Source: Chryseobacterium sp. ISL-80 (GTDB lineage: Bacteria > Bacillota > Bacilli > Bacillales > Cytobacillaceae). From it: 64,000 nt of DNA. The stretch covers positions 180,993-244,992 of the forward strand of contig JAGGQZ010000014.1 of assembly GCA_018613055.1 (NCBI GenBank), in the 5' to 3' direction. This document shows, piece by piece, positions 24,660 to 32,398 of the stretch. The translations under genes and the position numbers were made by a program. Under the pieces are notes generated by a model. That model saw only the letters and a program-made list of their open reading frames with translations, was not told the origin of the DNA and ran no database searches. Every line of letters begins with the position of its first letter. The stretch's first letter is position 1.

Positions 24660-25208
24660 ATGAATTATGTACTGGAAACCACCAATACTGAGCAAACCAT
24701 CACATTAGAAGAAGCCATTCAAGGCCGGCCTACAATGGTCGTCTTCGTCCGCCACCTTGGCTGACCGATCTGCCGGGCATATCTCACGCAGTTGCGTGAG
24801 CGAATAAACGAAGTAGAATCAACAGGCTACCAGGTCATTGCCGTAGCCCCGTCCAAAGGAACTTTTATCAAACAGTTCGTTGACCAGTTCGGGCCATTTC
24901 CTTTCCCGATCCTCGGCGATCCTTCAAGAAAAGCGTACCGTGGCATGGGCCACAAGACGATGCCCAAATGGAAGCTGCTTGCGAAGGCCGGCGTAGGATT
25001 CGTAACTGGCCAGGTCAAAGACTTTATCCCTAAAAATGAAAAGCAGAAAGAATTTGTCATGAAATCGATGAAAACACAGGACGTCTACATTCAGGGGGGA
25101 ACATGGCTTTACTCAGCCGAAGGGAAACTCTTGTGGAAGCATATCGATGAATCACCAGAAGACCACGCAAAAATCGATGAAGTATTAAAGCAAATGAAAA
25201 AACGCTGA
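24660..25208 (+). CDS. peroxiredoxin-like protein with in-frame TGA (candidate selenoprotein, Sec35)
   Basis: Read through TGA 24762-24764, this is a 182-residue thioredoxin-fold peroxiredoxin-like protein. Residues 26-38 read MVVFVRHLG, then the TGA codon, then PIC. Homologues have RHLGCxxC, so the TGA replaces the first, peroxidatic-type Cys and leaves a U-x-x-C motif with Cys38. Later parts are intact: VIAVAPSKGTFIKQF, the YIQGGTWLYS strand and LWKHIDESPEDHA. A hairpin 18 bases after the TGA fits bacterial SECIS rules. The ATG at 24660 has AAGGATGTG nine bases upstream. Standard gene calls would begin inside, at 24792. Alternative: a nonsense mutation. Sec machinery genes are not in the window. 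Confidence 0.8.
24762..24800 (+). promoter_or_regulatory. TGA codon plus SECIS-like hairpin
   Basis: CTCACGC (24783-24789) and GCGTGAG (24794-24800) form a perfect 7-bp stem with loop AGTT. The loop G is 27 bases after the TGA. Bacterial SECIS models need an apical loop 16-37 bases away with G in its first two positions; both hold. Confidence 0.75.
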
Positions 25209-25235
25209 TCAGCCTGCTGCGATCAGCGTTTCTTC
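25199..25235. terminator. bidirectional terminator
   Basis: AACGCTGATC stem, ten-base loop, perfect complement. It overlaps the ends of both the selenoprotein candidate and the small minus-strand gene. Confidence 0.8.
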
Positions 25236-25330
25236 TCGTCTTTTTTATCAGTAGCTTGTTCAAATAGTTGAGAAAGATATCCCTTAAGCTCAAAACCTTC
25301 TTCATTCATAAACTCAGTAATTTGTTTCAT
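25223..25330 (-). CDS. 35-residue hypothetical microprotein
   Basis: A short frame, MKQITEFMNEEGFELKGYLS at the start and DKKDEKKR at the end. CGGAGGTAG lies eight bases before the ATG and the terminator overlaps the stop, so translation is plausible. It is amphipathic with a charged tail. It converges with the candidate selenoprotein. Function unknown. Confidence 0.55.
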   Translation of the reverse strand: MKQITEFMNEEGFELKGYLSQLFEQATDKKDEKKR

Positions 25331-25458
25331 TGTAATCTACCTCCGTTTTAATTTGTTGTTAGGAATAGTATTCCCACTCTAGCAAACTTTTAATCAGCCA
25401 AAGATTGGCAGTCTATTATTTTAGACGGATGATAGTTTGGAAAAGTTGCATAATTTTC

Positions 25459-25490
25459 AAAAAAAGAGGGCTGAATCATATGCCCTCGCA
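25459..25490 (-). terminator. terminator of tspO
   Basis: GAGGGC, ten-base loop, GCCCTC and seven T on the minus strand. It overlaps the last codons. Confidence 0.8.
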
Positions 25491-25976
25491 CTTATTCAAC
25501 TTCCACATGCTGTAATTAAGCTGCATCGCGTAGGACACCCAGGCAATATAAGGCAGCATCAACCGGCCAGCGATTTTATCCTTTTGATAGTATTGGTAGG
25601 TTGTCAAAGTAATCATACCGAGCAGCAATCCGATCTCCGAAAAAGCCGTCCCGCGCAGATTCCACTTGAAAAATAAGAAAGACCAGAGAAAGTTCAATCC
25701 GAGCTGGATATCATAAAGAGCCTCAGCCGTGGCAGTAGGATTCTTTTTCATCGAAACCCGGTAATTCGCAAGTCCCATCGTCGCGTACAATCCCGTCCAC
25801 ATAACCGGAAACACCCAAGACGGTGGCGCATAATCCGGCTGCTTCAGCTTCCTGTACTTCTCCTTCGCATTCCGCGTCGCCAGCATCCCCGTGACCATCC
25901 CGCCAACAACCGGAATCACTAACTCCTTCACCAATTTACCCTTGTCGACCCTTCCATTCACAGATAATACACTCAT
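25476..25976 (-). CDS. tspO: TspO/MBR family protein
   Basis: A 166-residue membrane protein with five helices and the Trp-rich TspO pattern: PDYAPPSWVFPVMWTGLYATMG near residues 47-68 (written in parts PPSWVFPVMWTGLY) and LGLNFLWSFLFF near residue 93. Bacterial TspO binds tetrapyrroles and can break down porphyrin in light. The ATG at 25976 follows AGGTGAG; GTG 25985 lies within that site. The N-terminus carries about 15 extra residues compared with short TspO forms. Confidence 0.85.
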   Translation of the reverse strand: MSVLSVNGRVDKGKLVKELVIPVVGGMVTGMLATRNAKEKYRKLKQPDYAPPSWVFPVMWTGLYATMGLANYRVSMKKNPTATAEALYDIQLGLNFLWSFLFFKWNLRGTAFSEIGLLLGMITLTTYQYYQKDKIAGRLMLPYIAWVSYAMQLNYSMWKLNKCEGI

Positions 25977-26049
25977 GTTTCTCACCTGCCTTTTTCTTAC
26001 TTTTACCTAATGCGTGAGAAAAAAACATTTGAGTGTGCAAAAATGGATT

Positions 26050-27043
26050 GGGTTCTGGTGACTATTTTGACAGCTTTTCTCTTTGAGAGCTTAAACCTGT
26101 CATAATCACGGCTTTATCTTGACAGCTTTTGTCCTTGGGACCCCAAACCTGTCATAATCACGGCTTTTTTTTGACAGCTTTTCTCCTTGGGACCCCAAAC
26201 CTGTCTTAATTACGGCTTTATTTTGACAGCTTTTCTCCTTGAGACCCCAAACCTGTCATAATCACGGCTTTTTTTTGACAGCTTTACTCCTTGGGACCTC
26301 AAACCTGTCATAATAACCACTTTATTTTGACAGCTTTTCTGTTTGAGACCTCAAACCTGTCATAATTACGGCTTTTTCTTGACAGCTTTACTGCTTGAGA
26401 CCTCAAACCTGTCATAATAACCGCTTTTTTTTGACAGCTTTTCCCCTTGGGACCCTAAAGCTGTCTTAATTACCGCTTTTTTTTGACAGCTTTTCAACTT
26501 GAGACCCTAAACCTGTCATAATAATTGCTTTATCTTGACAGCTTTACTACTTGAGACCTCAAACCTGTCATAATAACCACTTTATTTTGACAGCTTTTCT
26601 GTTTGAGACCTCAAACCTGTCATAATTACGGCTTTTTCTTGACAGCTTTACTGCTTGAGACCTCAAACCTGTCATAATTACCGCTTTTTCTTGACAGCTT
26701 TTCGCCTTGGGACCCAAAACCTGTCTTAATTACAGATTTATTTTGACAGCTTTTCCCCTCGAGACCTTAAACCTGTCTTAATTACCGCTTTATTTTGACA
26801 GCTTTGCGCTTGATACCCTTAAACCTGTCATAATTACGGCTTTATTTTGACAGCTTTTCTCCTTGGAACCCTAAACCTGTCATAATAACAGCTTTATTTT
26901 GACAGCTTTTCGCTTGCCGCCTCCAAACCTGTCCGAACCTCACCTTACTTCTGACCGCTTTTCTCCTCAAACTCCAGAACTTGTCCGAACTCGCGATTAC
27001 TTCCGCCAGCTTTTCTCCATCCACCCCCGAACCTGCCTAAAAA
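26050..27043. repeat. tandem array of 52-bp hairpin units (about 19 copies)
   Basis: GACAGC recurs at 26069, 26121, 26173 and on in exact 52-base steps to 26901, followed by two worn copies near 26953 and 27005. Each unit has TGACAG and CTGTCA outer arms and an inner stem that appears as TTGGG/CCCAA in some units and TTGAG/CTCAA in others. Units at 26281-26425 and 26541-26685 are nearly identical (offset 260, five units). No coding potential. Confidence 0.9.
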
Positions 27044-27078
27044 AACAAAAAAAGCGCCAGCCAAATTGGCTAGCACTT
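27040..27078 (-). terminator. terminator of the small operon at 27092-27703
   Basis: On the minus strand, GTGCTAGCCAA pairs with TTGGCTGGCGC with wobbles, then TTTTTTT. Confidence 0.75.
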
Positions 27079-27091
27079 TCTCTCACTCTTC

Positions 27092-27238
27092 CTATTTCAC
27101 AAACACATAAGGGTTTCCGCTGATCGATTTTCTTGCCTCTGCAGTAATAGAGACTCTTTCTCCCTGCGGCTGGGCAGCACTAGTAACCTGTTTTGTTTCT
27201 CCATTTCCATCATAGTAAACCGGCTTTACATGCATCAT
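27092..27238 (-). CDS. 48-residue hypothetical protein
   Basis: A short frame, MMHVKPVYYDGNGETKQVTS at the start and ending SGNPYVFVK. AGGGGGA precedes tandem ATG codons (27238 and 27235). It lies nine bases after the DUF2269-like gene and before a terminator, so it is the second gene of that operon. The family is not recognised; the sequence is beta-rich and soluble. Confidence 0.65.
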   Translation of the reverse strand: MMHVKPVYYDGNGETKQVTSAAQPQGERVSITAEARKSISGNPYVFVK

Positions 27239-27247
27239 AAATTCCCC

Positions 27248-27703
27248 CTAAAATGGTTTTGTTGACATGAGTACGATGAGCAGGACGGCTGCGACATGTG
27301 CGATGCCGTTGAGCTTTGCTGCTTTTTTATCCAGCTGATGATACTCGGCTGGCAGTTCGCCGTCACTGCTGTTCATGACAATAGCGACTTGCTTTTCGAT
27401 TGTTTTTGGCAGCATGGCTGCGACGACTGGCTGAATCAGAACGTATATAATCAAAGAACCGATGAACCACCCCTGCGACCACAAGGACGGATTGGCGATG
27501 GCCATCAGGATTCCGCTGGCTAACAAAGTAAGCGATCCGATCTTCACAAGCATCTCTATTTTTTTATTAATCTCGAAACATACTTTTGCGTTCGTTACTG
27601 ACTTAGCACCAAACTTGGCTACCACCGGCATTCCAAAGCTCGCTCCTAAACCAACAACGGCCGCGATGACATGGACTAAAACCAATCCTCCATACAATGT
27701 CAT
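27248..27703 (-). CDS. DUF2269-like membrane protein
   Basis: A 151-residue protein with four hydrophobic segments. The GGLVLVHVIAAVVGLGASFG start and VLIQPVVAAMLPKTI block resemble DUF2269 integral membrane proteins. The ATG at 27703 follows GGGGGAT; a codon at 27709 overlaps that site. Role unknown. Confidence 0.65.
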   Translation of the reverse strand: MTLYGGLVLVHVIAAVVGLGASFGMPVVAKFGAKSVTNAKVCFEINKKIEMLVKIGSLTLLASGILMAIANPSLWSQGWFIGSLIIYVLIQPVVAAMLPKTIEKQVAIVMNSSDGELPAEYHQLDKKAAKLNGIAHVAAVLLIVLMSTKPF

Positions 27704-27820
27704 GCACAATCCCCCTAGAACTTTTTACCTATATCCTTTATACCATATATATTCAATTAAAGGGTAGAAAATTCTTACTTTTCCAACTTATTTATAGTAC
27801 TTTCCACACTAACCACCTAT

Positions 27821-27857
27821 AAAAAAAGGAAGCATGAACGAATATCCATGCTTCCTC
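27821..27857 (-). terminator. terminator of the ABC-F gene
   Basis: GGAAGCATG and CATGCTTCC with a ten-base loop and seven T on the minus strand. Confidence 0.88.
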
Positions 27858-27861
27858 TCCA

Positions 27862-29760
27862 TTACTCCCCGGCACTCAGCCACATTTCCATCGCCAGCTC
27901 GAGTTCGTTATTCAATTGCTGCTTCCTGCTAAACAGCTGATCCAACTCCACATAATCCTGTTGAACACCCATCACCAGATCAAGCTCTGTAATTTCTTTT
28001 TCCAGGATTTCGATTTTCTTTAAAAGCTTTGAATCCGGCTCTGATTTCCCAGGCTCCGGCTCCTTCTCCTTCTTCTCCTTTAAAACCGGCACCGGCTCGA
28101 CCGCAGCTCTCTCCCTTTTATAATCATCATAATTCCCCTCATAGCTCTTCAAACCAAAGTCCTCCACCGCAATCACGCGTTCGCCGATTTTATTGATAAA
28201 ATAGCGGTCGTGTGAGATGAAGAATATCGTCCCTTTGAAATCCTCAAGAGCAGCCTCAAGGGTTTCAATCGAATCAATATCCAGATGGTTCGTCGGCTCA
28301 TCGAGAATCAGCAAATTGATATCCTGGAACATCAGCATTGCCAGCTTCAGCCTGATCCGCTCGCCCCCGGAGAGGAATTTCACCTTCTTAAAGACACTTT
28401 TTTTATAAAACATGAACTTCGCCAGGTACTCACGCGCTTTCCCCTCGACAATCGAGATATCCTCCCGGAAGCATTCAAGCACGGTCAGCTCTTCGTTCGC
28501 AAACACAATCTTCTGCGGAAGATAGGCGGCCAGCACATTCGCGCCCAATTCAACCACACCTGCATCAGGCTGTTCCTCACCAAGAAGCATTTTCAGGAAC
28601 GTCGTCTTGCCGCTGCCATTCGGACCAACAAGGCCGACCCGCTCACCATAATGAACCATCAAATCAGCGCCATCAAAAATGACCTTATCCTCATAGCGCT
28701 TAGAAACACCAACCGCCTTGATCGTTTCATTCCCGGACCTCATTGTTTCGTTAAAATGGAGCCTCATGTTCCGTCGCTCAAAAACCGGCTTATCGATGCG
28801 CTCTAGCTTATCGAGCTTCTTCTGGATGCTTGCCGCGCGCCTGAAAAATTTGTTATTGTCCGCCCTCAGCGCCCAGTCACGCAGGCTCGTCACCTGCTTC
28901 TCCATATTATTGACCTTTTTCTGCTGCTCGCGGAACTGCTCATATTGCACCCGCATATTTTCTTCCTTTTGGCTGATAAAACTTGAATAGTTTCCCCTGT
29001 AGCTAATGGTTTCCATATCTTCAATCTCGACGATTTTGTTCACGACATTATCAAGGAAATACCGGTCATGCGAGACAATCAGCACGATGCCCTTATAATT
29101 TTTCAAAAAGGCTTCGAGCCATTCGATCGATTCCATATCCAGATGGTTGGTCGGCTCATCGAGCAGCAGGATATCCGGCTGGTGGATCAGGATTTTCCCG
29201 AGGCCAACTGTCGTCTTCTCGCCGCCGCTCAGCAAATCAAAATCCCTCTGCAAAAAGTACTCGGTAAACTTAAGGCCGGTACAAACCTTGCTTAGCTTCT
29301 CCTCCTGTTCATACCCACCCTTTGTTTCATACAAATTCACCAGGTCACTATACTTATTCAACGCTTTTTCCAAAGCATCATCCTGTAAAATCTGCATCTG
29401 CGCTTCAAGCTCACGCATCTGTTTTTCCACTTCATGAACCTCTTCAAAAGCGAGATTCAAAACATCAATCACTTTTAAACCTGCAGGGTATGAAGGCATT
29501 TGCTCCAAGTAAGCGAACGATGCACCGCGCGGCCGGTGGATCAGCCCCTCATCATATCCCGGGCTCGAGGTCTGTGGATAGCCAGGATAGTAGTGCATTG
29601 GCTCGATTCCGGCAATCACCTTAAGAATTGTGCTTTTCCCGCTGCCGTTCGCCCCCACAATCCCGATTTTATCCCCTTCAAATGCCTCCAATGTAAAACT
29701 GTTCACGACCAGTGTCGCTTCCATATATTTTTTAATTCCATGCACTTTCAGTTCTAACAT
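27862..29760 (-). CDS. ABC-F family ATPase, probable ribosome protection factor
   Basis: A 632-residue protein with two ABC cassettes and no membrane domain. Walker A motifs GANGSGKST (near residue 36) and GPNGSGKTT (near 355); signatures LSGGEKT and LSGGERI; both Walker B strands read LLLDEPTNHLD or LILDEPTNHLD. An interdomain linker (about 245-310) carries the basic helix pair that reaches the ribosome, and a C-terminal coiled coil (about 565-625) follows. The start at 29760 has AAGGAA just upstream. A 367-base leader with a short peptide frame and a terminator suggests antibiotic-inducible control, as for VmlR and Vga-type resistance factors. Drug spectrum not predictable. Confidence 0.85.
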   Translation of the reverse strand: MLELKVHGIKKYMEATLVVNSFTLEAFEGDKIGIVGANGSGKSTILKVIAGIEPMHYYPGYPQTSSPGYDEGLIHRPRGASFAYLEQMPSYPAGLKVIDVLNLAFEEVHEVEKQMRELEAQMQILQDDALEKALNKYSDLVNLYETKGGYEQEEKLSKVCTGLKFTEYFLQRDFDLLSGGEKTTVGLGKILIHQPDILLLDEPTNHLDMESIEWLEAFLKNYKGIVLIVSHDRYFLDNVVNKIVEIEDMETISYRGNYSSFISQKEENMRVQYEQFREQQKKVNNMEKQVTSLRDWALRADNNKFFRRAASIQKKLDKLERIDKPVFERRNMRLHFNETMRSGNETIKAVGVSKRYEDKVIFDGADLMVHYGERVGLVGPNGSGKTTFLKMLLGEEQPDAGVVELGANVLAAYLPQKIVFANEELTVLECFREDISIVEGKAREYLAKFMFYKKSVFKKVKFLSGGERIRLKLAMLMFQDINLLILDEPTNHLDIDSIETLEAALEDFKGTIFFISHDRYFINKIGERVIAVEDFGLKSYEGNYDDYKRERAAVEPVPVLKEKKEKEPEPGKSEPDSKLLKKIEILEKEITELDLVMGVQQDYVELDQLFSRKQQLNNELELAMEMWLSAGE

Positions 29761-29873
29761 ATCTATTCCTTCTTTCATCCATAATGAAGCTACGCTTTTT
29801 ATGGACAGCACAAAGAAGAACTTATCTACTATTCATTTTTTGACTCTTTCCGACTCAGCTTTCCCGCTGCCAA

Positions 29874-29906
29874 AATAAAAAAGACTGCAGAAATCCCTAC
29901 AGTCTT
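29874..29906 (-). terminator. leader terminator (attenuator) of the ABC-F gene
   Basis: On the minus strand, AGACTGTAG, GGATTT loop, CTGCAGTCT (one G-U pair) and TTTTTTATTTT. It lies about 110 bases before the gene and about 220 bases after the predicted transcription start. Confidence 0.8.
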
Positions 29907-30077
29907 GAATCAACATCTTCAGCAGGCCAACATAAGCCATGCGAAAATATACATATCCCGATTCAGTAAAGTAAGTTTTCTTCTAATTGCCGATTTCCAT
30001 AAAGAGCATAACGAAATAAACCTATGCAAATAGGCTTTTTACACTCAATACAAAATCCTTATTAATAAAATTAATAA

Positions 30078-30101
30078 TTAGCAATTAGATGTTGGTTCCA
30101 T
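30078..30101 (-). CDS. leader peptide MEPTSNC of the ABC-F gene
   Basis: A seven-codon frame with GGAGGG upstream (11-base gap). Its TAA directly abuts an A/T hairpin (TTATTAAT/ATTAATAA). Short leader frames of this kind sense drug-stalled ribosomes and switch the downstream terminator. Confidence 0.6.
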   Translation of the reverse strand: MEPTSNC

Positions 30102-30133
30102 AAACTTACTTTCCCTCCTAAACCATTTGCTTT

Positions 30134-30162
30134 ATTATCTCAGCTTTACATTATTTTGTAAA
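30134..30162 (-). promoter_or_regulatory. promoter of the ABC-F leader
   Basis: On the minus strand, -35 TTTACA and -10 GATAAT with a 17-bp spacer, about 33 bases before the leader peptide. Confidence 0.7.
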
Positions 30163-30248
30163 TATAATTGGATATTTTTTCATGATTCTTCTTTTTCAGG
30201 ACAGGCATAGGATGGTAAAAACTTGTCCGTAAGAAAGGATTTCATGTC

Positions 30249-31169
30249 ATGATTCCGTTTCGAACCAAGCTTACTGCTTCATTTTATGCCTTACTATCAA
30301 TCAGCTTTTGGGGAGTTTCCTTTGTTTCTGCAAAAGCTGTTCTCGGAAAGCTTGACCCCTATTCCCTGTTGGTGCTTCGCTTTGGCATCGGCGCTTTGTT
30401 TCTGCTGATGGTTTTATTGCTCAACCGTTCACGGCTCCGTATTTCGATTGGCTACATCCCCCATCTGGTTGTCCTCGGTATCCTGGGTGTGTTCATTCAC
30501 CAGGTACTGCAGGCAACGTCCTTGTTGACGATCAATGCCTCTTCTGCCGGATGGCTGATTTCATTCTCGCCGATTTTCACCGTCCTTCTTTCGGTGCTTT
30601 TTTTGCATGAAAAGATGGATGTGAAAAAGGCAGTTGGTATGCTGGTCGCGATCACAGGTGTTTTTATCGTCACGACCACCCGAAGCGGCCATACCTTCGA
30701 ATTCGCCCTGAATATCGGCTTTATCCTGATGATCCTCAGCACGCTGAACTGGGCCGTTTATTCCATCCTTTTAAAAAAGCTGCAAATCCCCTATCCCGCT
30801 CACGTTGTTACATTTTATATGAGCTTGATCGGCTTTGTTCTCACGCTCCCTTTTATGATCCGGAACAGAGGCTGGGAGTCGCTCCCTCTGCTGACAAAGA
30901 CAGAATGGGTCCATCTTTTGTTCCTTGGGATATTCGTATCTGGAATCGGGTATTGGTATTGGGGAAAGGCGCTTGAGGTTCTGGATGCATCAAGGGTATC
31001 AATTTTCATCTACCTGGAACCGCTGGTCACCCTGATGGCGGCCATCATTCTTTTACATGAAAAATTCATCCTCATAAGTGCGGTCGGCGGACTCATAATT
31101 ATGATAGGAGTGGCCATTGTCAATGGCGGTCTTGCACGTTTAGTTGCAAGTGTCATTTTAAAAAAATGA
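30249..31169 (+). CDS. EamA/DMT family transporter
   Basis: A 306-residue permease with ten hydrophobic segments in two EamA repeats (about residues 10-140 and 150-290). Family cues: SFWGVSFVSAKAVL at the start, GWLISFSPIFTVLLSVLFLHEK closing the first half (seen as SPIFTVLLSVLFLHEK), and LEPLVTLMAAIILLHEKF in the second. Substrate unknown; relatives export amino acids or metabolites. AAGGA precedes the ATG. The next gene begins within 20 bases, so the two form an operon. Confidence 0.85.
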   Translation: MIPFRTKLTASFYALLSISFWGVSFVSAKAVLGKLDPYSLLVLRFGIGALFLLMVLLLNRSRLRISIGYIPHLVVLGILGVFIHQVLQATSLLTINASSAGWLISFSPIFTVLLSVLFLHEKMDVKKAVGMLVAITGVFIVTTTRSGHTFEFALNIGFILMILSTLNWAVYSILLKKLQIPYPAHVVTFYMSLIGFVLTLPFMIRNRGWESLPLLTKTEWVHLLFLGIFVSGIGYWYWGKALEVLDASRVSIFIYLEPLVTLMAAIILLHEKFILISAVGGLIIMIGVAIVNGGLARLVASVILKK

Positions 31170-31186
31170 AGAAGGTGGGAGTGCAC

Positions 31187-31747
31187 ATGACATTGAATCC
31201 TCAGGCAAGGAATGTGTTGGATACTCTAAAGAATCCTTCCAGGCAAGAGATGAAGGACGCGCTGGCTAAAATCAATATGACCGTTGAAGCGTTGGAGACT
31301 TTCCTTGAATCGCCATCCGGAAAGCCTTATTACCGCAAGCTTCTGTACAAAAGCGAGGATGTCGAGCTGCTGGTGATGAACTGGTCGGATTTAGAATGTG
31401 CCCCCCATGACCACGGCGATTCCCATGGATGGATCCACGTCCTGAACGGGACTTCCGTCAACTCCGTGTACGAGGTCAAGAACAGCAAGCTTCCAAAGGA
31501 GCTGTTCAAGGAGTACCATCATCAAGGACAGCTTTTTTTCGCACCTAAAAAAGGCGTCCATAAAATGCAGGGTGATGGTACAGAAGGACTGGTTACCCTT
31601 CATCTTTACTCACCGCCCATCAGCGGGATGAAAGTATACGACCTCGAAAAATGCGCAGCCTGTGTCGTTTCGGATGATTGCGGAGCATGGTGGCCAGATG
31701 AACAACGCCAGAAACTGAAAGAAATCAAGCTAAAAAAAGAAGCATGA
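31187..31747 (+). CDS. cysteine dioxygenase family protein
   Basis: A 186-residue cupin. The metal-binding HDHGDSHGW near residues 72-80 and a later His (GVHKMQGD near residue 124) fit the three-His iron site of thiol dioxygenases, which oxidise cysteine or a related thiol to the sulfinate. The Cys that forms the Cys-Tyr crosslink in some CDOs is not at its usual place, as in many bacterial forms. The C-terminus has a CAACVVSDDCGAWW cluster. The ATG at 31187 follows GGGAG; an in-frame ATG at 31166 overlaps the permease stop but has no site. Confidence 0.78.
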   Translation: MTLNPQARNVLDTLKNPSRQEMKDALAKINMTVEALETFLESPSGKPYYRKLLYKSEDVELLVMNWSDLECAPHDHGDSHGWIHVLNGTSVNSVYEVKNSKLPKELFKEYHHQGQLFFAPKKGVHKMQGDGTEGLVTLHLYSPPISGMKVYDLEKCAACVVSDDCGAWWPDEQRQKLKEIKLKKEA

Positions 31748-31776
31748 GGGCGCTGAAATCAAGCGTCCCCATGCTA
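31727..31776 (-). terminator. terminator of the DUF1456 gene
   Basis: On the minus strand, AGCATGGGGACGCT pairs with AGCGCCCTCATGCT around TGATTTC, with TCTTTTTTT after it. It overlaps the end of the dioxygenase gene. Confidence 0.75.
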
Positions 31777-31778
31777 TC

Positions 31779-32264
31779 CTATTCCCTGTACTTTAAGGTC
31801 AATCCTTTGAGGAAATTGCGGGCAAACTTATCGCCGCATTCACGGTAATTCTTGTGCCCTTCCTTCCGCAAAATCGCTCCCAGCTCCCCTTTGGAAACCC
31901 GGACACCGGCAAGGTCGAAAAGCTCCAGCATATCCTCGCTCGTGAGCGACAAAGCAATTTTCACCTTCTTCAACAGCTGATTGTTCACAGGCTCCCCGGT
32001 CACTGGCGGAGCACCCGTCTCCCCAGGCCGCTTCCCTCTTTTGAACGTCACCAGGCCATTCAAGAACTGCTCCATCATCGCATTGTTGACCCTTATGTAA
32101 TCCTCAGGCAGCTCATCGTACTCATCTTCATCCACTTTCTTCAGCATCAGCTGCACGTCTTCTTTCCTCATGTCCACGCCGCCAAGCCTGAACATCTCCG
32201 CCATATCGGTATCCTTGATATCCAGAGAATAGCGCAGACGAATCAATAGATCATTGTTAAGCAT
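31779..32264 (-). CDS. DUF1456 protein (YehS-like)
   Basis: A 161-residue protein with two DUF1456 repeats (about residues 3-70 and 95-160). Both carry the ANN-like start NNDLLIRLRYSLDIKDTDMAE / NNQLLKKVKIALSLTSEDML pattern and an LxxGV segment. The function of YehS is not known. GGAGG precedes the ATG. It is convergent with the dioxygenase gene. Confidence 0.82.
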   Translation of the reverse strand: MLNNDLLIRLRYSLDIKDTDMAEMFRLGGVDMRKEDVQLMLKKVDEDEYDELPEDYIRVNNAMMEQFLNGLVTFKRGKRPGETGAPPVTGEPVNNQLLKKVKIALSLTSEDMLELFDLAGVRVSKGELGAILRKEGHKNYRECGDKFARNFLKGLTLKYRE

Positions 32265-32398
32265 GAAAAAATCCTCCTATTGAAAGCCATACCCATAGTA
32301 TGGCCGTTTCACTATTGCAGTCTAACATTAAACAGGAAAAAAGCCTATTGTATTAGAATGATTTTAGCAAAGCGATTCCTTTTTTTCACCAGGCTGCC

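Noticed and set aside
26050-27043. CRISPR array
   Set aside because: The whole 52-bp unit is conserved; there are no unique spacers and no cas genes nearby.
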